This document shows, in pieces, positions 1 to 3,483 of a stretch of DNA of 6,305 nt. The position numbers were made by a program, and so were the translations under genes. This stretch comes from Thermoplasmata archaeon (lineage in GTDB: Archaea > Thermoplasmatota > E2 > DHVEG-1), in NCBI GenBank assembly GCA_030641605.1, contig DAOWHD010000006.1, forward strand, positions 1-6,305. Direction: 5' to 3'. Below the pieces are notes generated by a model. It was not told the origin of the DNA. It made no database searches and saw only the letters and a list, made by a program, of their open reading frames with translations. Numbering within the stretch: the first letter of the stretch is position 1; every line of letters starts with the position of its first letter.

Positions 1-30
1 ATATATGGTATTTTATTACATCGCAGTGTA

Positions 31-37
31 AGGTGAT
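31..37 (+). promoter_or_regulatory. Shine-Dalgarno site deciding a GTG start
   Basis: AGGTGAT is complementary to the archaeal 16S rRNA 3' end and sits five bases before GTG 43. It supports this non-ATG start over any internal one. The AT-rich bases at 1-16 (ATATATGG...) could include the TATA box, but the window edge prevents a firm call. Confidence 0.75.
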
Positions 38-42
38 TAAAA

Positions 43-342
43 GTGACATATGTTATCTTTGAAGTTAAAACAAAAGACGTAGGTAAAATCAATCAGATGT
101 TAAAAGACGATCTTGTGAGTAGACAGAGTATACTTACTAGAGACTCAAGCTCTCTTAGCATAGATAAAGACGTTTCGTATGTTAAGATCGAAGGCAGCAA
201 AAAGGGACTAAAGAAAGCAGAGGAAATAGCAAAGGATATGAAATTTAAAAAGCTTAATAAAAAGAAATCAGGGGAAGTAAACAAAAAAATCGAAGAGCAA
301 GAAGACTCTGCTGCCGATGGAATGGGAATGATCTTCGGTTAA
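43..342 (+). CDS. Small conserved-looking archaeal protein of unknown function (99 aa)
   Basis: I do not recognise a named family. The start is GTG at 43, chosen because a near-perfect archaeal ribosome binding site, AGGTGAT, lies at 31-37, five bases upstream. The protein has a compact N-terminal part with alternating predicted strands and helices: strand 3-8 (YVIFEV), helix about 12-22, strand 46-51 (YVKIEG), amphipathic lysine-rich helix 53-66, strand near 68-71. This order would suit a small ferredoxin-like alpha/beta fold, which is inference. A charged linker (about residues 72-91) leads to a distinct hydrophobic, glycine-rich C-terminus, DGMGMIFG (92-99). There is no signal peptide or membrane segment, so it should be cytosolic. 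It converges on the deacetylase gene, with one base between the stop codons. It is very likely a real gene given its start signals and composition, but its function is unknown. Confidence 0.85.
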   Translation: MTYVIFEVKTKDVGKINQMLKDDLVSRQSILTRDSSSLSIDKDVSYVKIEGSKKGLKKAEEIAKDMKFKKLNKKKSGEVNKKIEEQEDSAADGMGMIFG

Positions 343-343
343 A

Positions 344-1351
344 CTAGATTTTCCAATAGCTTTTCATTTCACTCTTAATTTTTTCTATAACGGGCTCTAC
401 AGTCACATTTTCCTTTACAGTATCATCAAATTTTAATGGATTAGCAGTCATTTGACCAAGTTGGGAAAGTAAGCATTTCCCTATCCAATCTAGATTATAT
501 CCGCCTTCTAATGTACAAACGATTTTGGGTTGAATTTTTTGCAATCGAGCGATTATTTCTCCAAAGAAGTTAGCAGTAAGTCTCAGCCCACCGAGTAAAT
601 CTGAATGGTGAGAATCAAAACCCGACGGAATGAATATTATGTCTGGCTTGAACTGCTGAGCAATTGGTAAAAAAATTTCATCCAATAATTTTGTTACAGC
701 ATTATTTCCATTACCATAACTCAGAGGAGCATTCACAGTATACCCTTCCCCCTCTCCGCATCCTATCTCACTTGTAACTCCCGTTCCTGGATAATGTGGG
801 TACAGATGAAATGATTGATACAAAACATCCTTTCGGTCATAAAAAATATCTTGTATTCCATTCCCGTGATGCACATCCATATCAAAAAATAAAATTCGTT
901 TTCCTTGCTTTGAAATTTCATTTGCCGCTATTGCCCCATTATTAAAAAGACAAAAACCCATTGATCTATTTTTTGTGGCATGATGACCAGGAGGTCTTAC
1001 TAGACCAAATGCATTATCCGCCTTTCCTTCAAGCACATTTTTAGCAAGTTTGACCACACCCCCTGCAGCTAGTCTTGCAGTTTCATAGTCTGACTTGCAT
1101 ACATAAGTATCAGGATCTAGCCATGAACCCTCACTTGAACTTATGTCTTTAATTCTTTGAATCATCTCCTCTGAATGAACATCATAAAGCATCTCTTCAG
1201 GCAAAAGCTCAGGTTCAACAAATTCAAGTTCATCATAGAAAGGTGCTTTTTTGATTTCATCCATCATTACAAGAAGTCTTTGTGCATTTTCAGGATGAGT
1301 CGCATTGTCGTGTTTTAGAAACTCCTTGGAATATACTATTTGAGTAGCCAT
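344..1351 (-). CDS. Histone deacetylase-family zinc hydrolase (class II-like / acetoin utilisation-type)
   Basis: A complete 335-residue member of the arginase/deacetylase superfamily. These enzymes use one zinc ion to hydrolyse acetyl-lysine or other acetyl-amides, including acetylpolyamines. The diagnostic motifs appear in order: HPENAQRL (19-26), RPPGHHA (119-125) with the active-site histidine pair H123/H124, GFCLFNN (132-138), DMDVHHGNG (157-165) giving zinc ligands D159 and H161, YPGTG (187-191), GFDSHHSD (244-251) giving zinc ligand D246, GGLRLT (254-259), and EGGYN (282-286) with the transition-state tyrosine Y285. No key residue is missing, so it should be active. No signal peptide is present; it should be cytosolic. 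ATG 1351 has no Shine-Dalgarno site, but a TATA box about 33-40 bases upstream fits a very short leader. Its substrate (archaeal histone or Alba lysines, other proteins, or polyamines) cannot be told from sequence. HdaH- or AcuC-like names would be guesses. Confidence 0.95.
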   Translation of the reverse strand: MATQIVYSKEFLKHDNATHPENAQRLLVMMDEIKKAPFYDELEFVEPELLPEEMLYDVHSEEMIQRIKDISSSEGSWLDPDTYVCKSDYETARLAAGGVVKLAKNVLEGKADNAFGLVRPPGHHATKNRSMGFCLFNNGAIAANEISKQGKRILFFDMDVHHGNGIQDIFYDRKDVLYQSFHLYPHYPGTGVTSEIGCGEGEGYTVNAPLSYGNGNNAVTKLLDEIFLPIAQQFKPDIIFIPSGFDSHHSDLLGGLRLTANFFGEIIARLQKIQPKIVCTLEGGYNLDWIGKCLLSQLGQMTANPLKFDDTVKENVTVEPVIEKIKSEMKSYWKI

Positions 1352-1383
1352 AACAAACCAAGAAAACTAAATGCAACAGCCAG

Positions 1384-1391
1384 ATATAAAA
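1384..1391 (-). promoter_or_regulatory. TATA box for the deacetylase gene
   Basis: The minus strand reads TTTTATAT, 33-40 bases upstream of ATG 1351. Archaeal initiation usually falls about 25 bases downstream of the box, which would give a leader of only about ten bases. This agrees with the lack of a ribosome binding site. Confidence 0.5.
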
Positions 1392-1451
1392 TTAATTCAA
1401 AATAATACATGGAACATCATAATGTTTTGATCACCACAATGCAAACTAAAA

Positions 1452-1556
1452 ATGCCAACATCCTTTGCCAATTTAGGAATTACTGAAAAACAGATTTCAC
1501 CACCTATAGATGCTGCTACCATCATAAAACAACTTAAGAAATTGCTGGTGATTTAA
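1452..1556 (+). CDS. Possible 34-aa small protein (weak)
   Basis: This open frame from ATG 1452 to TAA 1554 encodes 34 residues, starting MPTSFANLGITEKQ and ending in a lysine/leucine-rich helix-like segment. The composition is protein-like, but there is no ribosome binding site and only weak TATA-like sequence at the right distance. It overlaps by 23 bases the opposite-strand candidate ending at 1534, and at most one of the two is likely real. It may also be a relic of a larger decayed gene. No homology is recognised. Confidence 0.2.
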   Translation: MPTSFANLGITEKQISPPIDAATIIKQLKKLLVI

Positions 1557-1702
1557 GTATTTTCAGAAGCTTGAGTTCCTCATCATTGAAGTAATCGCTT
1601 TCAATTACATATTCCCGTTCTATTAATACCATATTATCTCTCAAATTTATGTGGCAGAAATGCCAGCATAGGAGGATAGTAGGGATGCACCCTTGCTGGC
1701 AT
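1534..1702 (-). pseudogene. Small gene, apparently split by a frameshift, or two coupled micro-ORFs
   Basis: Two minus-strand frames sit end to end. The first runs from ATG 1702 to TAA 1634 (22 residues, starting MPARVHPYYPPM and ending HKFER). The second starts at ATG 1632, one base after that stop, and ends at TAA 1534 (32 residues, starting MVLIEREYVIESDYF and ending LKSPAIS). A one-base shift near 1636 would fuse them into one protein of roughly 56 residues. The first start has GGGAG a few bases upstream and a TATA box at 1750-1757, at a sensible distance for a short leader. Either this is a frameshifted gene (natural or a sequence error), or a translationally coupled pair with a TAATATG junction. 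The second half is acidic and helix-like. No family is recognised. Confidence 0.4.
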
Positions 1703-1743
1703 GTCTCCCGTATTTATCGTCTGTATAATACCATGAAGGGTGC
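1660..1743. repeat. Overlapping inverted repeats (alternative hairpins)
   Basis: ATGCCAGCA at 1660-1668 is an exact inverted partner of TGCTGGCAT at 1694-1702 (nine base pairs, 25-base loop). GCACCCTT at 1688-1695 is an exact inverted partner of AAGGGTGC at 1736-1743 (eight base pairs). The two stems share bases 1694-1695, so they compete. On the minus strand the first stem contains the ATG at 1702. The arrangement could be a structured leader or small RNA, or chance. Confidence 0.4.
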
Positions 1744-1749
1744 TGGTGG

Positions 1750-1757
1750 TTTATATA
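1750..1757 (-). promoter_or_regulatory. TATA box facing the 1534-1702 small ORFs
   Basis: The minus strand reads ATATAAAC within CATATATAAACC. Initiation about 25 bases downstream would give a leader of roughly 20-25 bases before ATG 1702, containing GGGAG. The core is nearly symmetric (TTATATAT on the plus strand), so direction is not certain. Confidence 0.4.
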
Positions 1758-1794
1758 TGTAAAAGAGGGGTTGGTGAAAGTATTATTTCGGTTT

Positions 1795-2202
1795 CTACAG
1801 AATCAACCTTTCAGAATCTATTTCATCCGTATATTTCTCGGCTCCTTGCTCAATTGCTTGTTCTACAGATAACCTGTCTTTCATGAGAAATATCCTGTCA
1901 CTACCGAGTTCCGTTTGCTCTATTGAATTCTTCAAAATGGCGGCATACTTTTTGAATCGGTCTATTTTCACAAGGTAATCACTTAGATCTTCAATGAGAT
2001 TCGTATCAAAACCAGCCTCTCCCAAATATTTGATAATCTTGTTTCGTTCACCAGCCGTACCGCACTCAAATCGGTAGTTCCCCTTATTGTAATATTCGGA
2101 TAGCTCCTTGAAAATCTCTTTATCATTGAAATACTGCTTGAAACAGTATAATTTTCCTATCTTGAAGATATTAATCTTTCTTCTGTGCATATCAAACTCC
2201 AT
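1795..2202 (-). CDS. Uncharacterised 135-aa archaeal protein
   Basis: I recognise no named domain. The sequence is soluble and mostly helical by eye. It has a basic N-terminus (MHRRKIN, from residue 5), a strand-like RFECGTAGER segment (44-53), a helix-turn stretch KIIKYLGEAGFD (55-66), then EDLSDYLVKIDRFKKYAAILKN (71-92) and a C-terminal acidic helix. Two cysteines (C20, C47) do not form a metal motif. ATG 2202 is preferred because GGTGAG lies eight bases upstream; the in-frame ATG four codons later is a weaker alternative. It follows the 130-residue gene by 47 bases on the same strand with no strong TATA box between, so co-transcription is likely. The composition and start signals make it a confident gene. 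It may be a lineage-specific archaeal family, but that needs a search. Confidence 0.8.
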   Translation of the reverse strand: MEFDMHRRKINIFKIGKLYCFKQYFNDKEIFKELSEYYNKGNYRFECGTAGERNKIIKYLGEAGFDTNLIEDLSDYLVKIDRFKKYAAILKNSIEQTELGSDRIFLMKDRLSVEQAIEQGAEKYTDEIDSERLIL

Positions 2203-2249
2203 AATTACTCACCATCAATCAAATCTACAACTCTACGATAACTACCGAT

Positions 2250-2642
2250 TTATTCTTTAGGACGACGTACTTCTTCTGCTCTCTTTACTTTCTCTAGTGT
2301 TACATCAATTATGTCTCCATATTTCCAGTTTCTCGCAAGAAAATCAATTTCAGACTCCACATGTATTAATCTTCTTGGATCATAACCCTTTTTTCCTTTA
2401 AACATTGGAGGCATTGCACTTTTTAGCATCTGCGTTAACTGATTTTGAAAGCCAGGTGGAAATGCTGAGCCATCTGGTCCAACACCCGTTACTTTGATTG
2501 GAATATTGTCTAAACCTTTTTCTTCTTGACTATAATCAAGCTTATCTACTGGCTCCATCAATACTTCAACATATCCTTCCTTTTTCTCACTTGGTTTTAT
2601 GCCTTTTATTTGATATGGAATTGTTATCTTATTTTCTACCAA
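2250..2642 (-). CDS. Uncharacterised 130-aa archaeal protein, TTG start
   Basis: No known domain is recognised. The protein begins with strand-like segments (KITIPYQI 5-12, GYVEVLMEPV 23-32). A glycine/proline-rich middle follows (GVGPDGSAFPPGF, 53-65), then an amphipathic QNQLTQMLKSAMPPMFKGKKG region (66-86). The conserved-looking C-terminal part RRLIHVESEIDFLARNWKYGDIIDVTLEKV (90-119) resembles paired strands around a turn, and the tail is highly charged. There is no signal peptide or membrane segment. The start is TTG 2642: GGAGGAG stands five bases upstream, no in-frame ATG exists upstream before a stop, and the next internal ATG would lose 28 residues. It is probably the first gene of a two-gene unit with the 135-residue protein, and it diverges from the 39-residue small gene. 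Confidence 0.82.
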   Translation of the reverse strand: MVENKITIPYQIKGIKPSEKKEGYVEVLMEPVDKLDYSQEEKGLDNIPIKVTGVGPDGSAFPPGFQNQLTQMLKSAMPPMFKGKKGYDPRRLIHVESEIDFLARNWKYGDIIDVTLEKVKRAEEVRRPKE

Positions 2643-2647
2643 TTTTT

Positions 2648-2654
2648 CTCCTCC
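2648..2654 (-). promoter_or_regulatory. Strong Shine-Dalgarno site deciding a TTG start
   Basis: The minus strand reads GGAGGAG five bases before TTG 2642. It is the best ribosome binding site in the window and fixes this rare start codon. Confidence 0.8.
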
Positions 2655-2683
2655 AGAAATACAACCATATAACAGACTCCCAT

Positions 2684-2692
2684 CTTAAAAAC
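2684..2692 (-). promoter_or_regulatory. Possible promoter of the two-gene minus-strand unit
   Basis: GTTTTTAAG on the minus strand lies 42-50 bases before the TTG start. Initiation about 25 bases further on would leave a short leader containing GGAGGAG. The near-symmetric TATA element at 2731-2738 is an alternative and would give a leader of about 60 bases. Confidence 0.3.
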
Positions 2693-2730
2693 ATAACTAA
2701 AAAAATCTTCAAGGTGACCTCTCCCAAAGC

Positions 2731-2738
2731 TATATAAA
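2731..2738 (+). promoter_or_regulatory. TATA box of the 39-aa small gene
   Basis: TATATAAA lies 31-38 bases before ATG 2769 and fits an archaeal TATA box with initiation near 2758-2762, giving a leader of about ten bases or less. A dyad, AGGTGACCT, lies at 2712-2720 just upstream of it. Confidence 0.65.
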
Positions 2739-2768
2739 CTACCATGCAGTAGGTGAAAGGGTGAGAAT

Positions 2769-2888
2769 ATGTCTAATAATACCTACCAAAATCATGCAGA
2801 CATGAGAATCAAGGAAATCCAGGAACGAAATCGAAATATTACCATTCGTAAGCGAGTAAAAGAATTAATGGAAAAATACTCTGAATGA
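2769..2888 (+). CDS. 39-aa basic small protein, own promoter
   Basis: This complete small frame runs ATG 2769 to TGA 2886. It has a good TATA box (2731-2738), GGTGA at 2760-2764 four bases before the start, and a second AGGTGA at 2751-2756. The product has a polar, asparagine-rich N-terminus (1-10), then a charged segment: RIKEIQERNRN (13-23), a strand-like ITIRKR (24-29) and a short helix VKELMEKYSE (30-39). Nine Arg/Lys against six Asp/Glu give a net positive charge, compatible with nucleic acid or acidic protein binding. The ITIRKR-helix order faintly recalls the first half of a ribbon-helix-helix fold, but the second helix is absent, so no assignment is made. It diverges from the 130-residue gene. 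The start signals make it a credible gene despite its size. Confidence 0.65.
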   Translation: MSNNTYQNHADMRIKEIQERNRNITIRKRVKELMEKYSE

Positions 2889-2920
2889 AAAACATCCTAA
2901 CTCAAAATGATCATAAGATA

Positions 2921-2983
2921 TTTTTGATATAATTTCTCTCGATGTAAATTGATGCGTTTCAAAACAAATAATGGTTGTTTTTT
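2921..2983 (+). terminator. Possible oligo-T termination region
   Basis: Runs of five T (2921-2925) and six T (2978-2983) lie 33 and 90 bases past the stop of the 39-residue gene. Archaeal termination needs U-rich tracts and often no hairpin. The region is AT-rich overall, so this is weak. Confidence 0.2.
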
Positions 2984-3053
2984 AGATAGAGGTAAGATAT
3001 TCCCCTATGAAAATCTCTATAAATTAGGGTTTCATGCATCTGAGATGGGTTAA
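2952..3053 (+). CDS. Possible 33-aa small protein (weak)
   Basis: The frame from ATG 2952 to TAA 3051 starts MRFKTNNGCFLDRGK and ends LGFHASEMG. It has no ribosome binding site. One curiosity is that a 17-base string inside it (3009-3025) recurs exactly in the polymerase gene in the same codon phase, giving ENLYK in both. It may be a gene relic or chance. Confidence 0.2.
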   Translation: MRFKTNNGCFLDRGKIFPYENLYKLGFHASEMG

Positions 3054-3110
3054 TACATTGTTTCCCCCTACTCCTTCATGAGCAAATGGCATCTATATAT
3101 CTTCAGAAAA

Positions 3111-3118
3111 TTATAAAT
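3111..3118 (+). promoter_or_regulatory. TATA box at leaderless distance from a tiny ORF
   Basis: TTATAAAT is a good match to archaeal TATA boxes and lies 27-34 bases before ATG 3145, the distance expected for a leaderless transcript. A second AT-rich element at 3125-3132 is weaker. Confidence 0.4.
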
Positions 3119-3144
3119 AGTAGATTTATATTTCAACCCACAGA

Positions 3145-3231
3145 ATGGTGTATTGGTTTCTGCTAGTTCTTTTTTATTCTAAGCAGAGAACTTTACACTT
3201 ATTCCCTCCCATTTTACTTCAAATCAAATGA
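3145..3231 (+). CDS. Possible 28-aa hydrophobic micro-protein (weak)
   Basis: The frame from ATG 3145 to TGA 3229 encodes 28 residues. It has a hydrophobic N-terminal run (MVYWFLLVLFY), a basic stretch KQR, and a second hydrophobic stretch LFPPILLQI, which could form a single membrane-inserted helix. The start lies at leaderless distance from the TATA box 3111-3118. Its stop overlaps ATG 3228 of the next tiny frame (ATGA). A hairpin (3157-3189) lies inside it. No homology is recognised, and a non-coding RNA is an equally good explanation. Confidence 0.25.
   Translation: MVYWFLLVLFYSKQRTLHLFPPILLQIK
3157..3189 (+). repeat. Hairpin with T-rich loop
   Basis: TCTGCTAG (3159-3166) pairs with CT-A-AGCAGA (3179-3187) to give eight pairs with one bulged A. 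A further TT/GA step can extend the base, and the 12-base loop contains seven consecutive T (3167-3178 region). It could stabilise a small RNA or act as a terminator-like structure. Confidence 0.4.
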
Positions 3232-3387
3232 CAAAAAATATTCAAAATCAATTATTTTGTTTGAACTCCGGTTGAAGAAGGTACAGTAAAGAGGAGAAAA
3301 GATAGTAATTTTGGTGCAGCCTTTGGGAACTCACAGATATTTGAATCTACTAAAACATCAAACGAAACATTGCCAACTGCTCCGTAA
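3228..3387 (+). pseudogene. Possible relic of a small gene, frameshifted
   Basis: ATG 3228 opens a 15-codon frame (MTKNIQNQLFCLNSG) that stops at 3273-3275. A different frame, open from 3265 to TAA 3385 and lacking any start codon, then encodes a very protein-like segment: VEEGTVKRRKDSNFG and further, ending NETLPTAP. A one-base shift near 3271 would join them into one product of about 53 residues. The second segment is in the same frame as the polymerase but is separated from it by the stop at 3385. The parent family is not recognised, and it may be chance in a spacer. Confidence 0.3.
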
Positions 3388-3461
3388 AAAATTCAATTAT
3401 TGTCACTTACTCATCATTCTAATAATTTAAGTACAGACAACACATTGAGGTGTTCATCCAA

Positions 3462-3468
3462 TTATATT
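3462..3468 (+). promoter_or_regulatory. TATA-like element before the polymerase gene
   Basis: TTATATT ends 16 bases before ATG 3484 and 25 bases before ATG 3493. If used, transcription would begin near 3490 and favour a leaderless start at 3493. An alternative element, AATTTAAG at 3425-3432, would instead give a leader of about 30 bases carrying the weak GGGGGAT site at 3468-3474. Confidence 0.3.
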
Positions 3469-3483
3469 GGGGGATTGATAGCT

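Larger units (their letters stand above)
1352..1794. other. 443-base spacer without a large gene
   Basis: Between the deacetylase start and the end of the 135-residue gene no frame exceeds about 45 codons. It holds the deacetylase promoter, the candidate small frames at 1452-1556 (+) and 1534-1702 (-), a further weak 42-codon minus frame (1397-1525), the inverted repeats at 1660-1743 and a near-symmetric TATA element at 1750-1759. No tRNA-like cloverleaf or mobile-element end is visible. Confidence 0.6.
2889..3483. other. 595-base AT-rich spacer before the polymerase gene
   Basis: No frame longer than about 45 codons is seen on either strand. The spacer contains T-runs, several TATA-like elements (3016-3023, 3111-3118, 3462-3468), a hairpin at 3157-3189, and the weak small frames described at 2952, 3145 and 3228. 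No tRNA, rRNA, CRISPR repeat or mobile-element end is visible. Confidence 0.6.

Noticed and set aside
93..284. 63-codon minus-strand frame
   Set aside because: It lies wholly antisense to the well-supported 99-residue gene. It is rich in Phe, Leu and Ser, as expected when lysine-rich coding sequence is read backwards, and has no start signals.
1371..1430. 19-codon plus-strand frame (MQQPDIKLIQ...)
   Set aside because: It is very short, has no ribosome binding site and overlaps the deacetylase promoter.
1397..1525. 42-codon minus-strand frame (MMVAASIGGEIC...)
   Set aside because: It has no ribosome binding site. It is rich in Cys, Met, Phe and His, and is antisense to the more protein-like plus frame at 1452. 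It starts eight bases after the 1534 stop, so coupling is possible but unsupported.
1685..1762. 25-codon plus-strand frame (MHPCWHVSRIYR...) after AGGAGG at 1670-1675
   Set aside because: The ribosome binding site is good, but the composition is poor in charged residues and the frame is antisense to the better minus-strand candidate at 1634-1702. It is worth revisiting only if a plus-strand transcript is found.
2498..2737. 79-codon plus-strand frame
   Set aside because: It is antisense to the 130-residue gene, which has a strong ribosome binding site. The frame is hydrophobic and low in charge, as expected for a shadow.
3086..3166. 26-codon plus-strand frame (MASIYLQK...)
   Set aside because: It has no ribosome binding site, and a TATA box lies inside it.
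3314..3430. 38-codon GTG-start frame after GAGGAG at 3291-3296
   Set aside because: The spacing to the start is too long, and the product (many Leu, His, Lys, Ile; almost no acidic residues) looks like an out-of-frame reading of the segment at 3265-3387.
2889..3483. tRNA, other structured RNA gene, or CRISPR array in the long spacer
   Set aside because: No T-loop consensus with matching acceptor arms and no regularly spaced repeats were found on either strand by eye.
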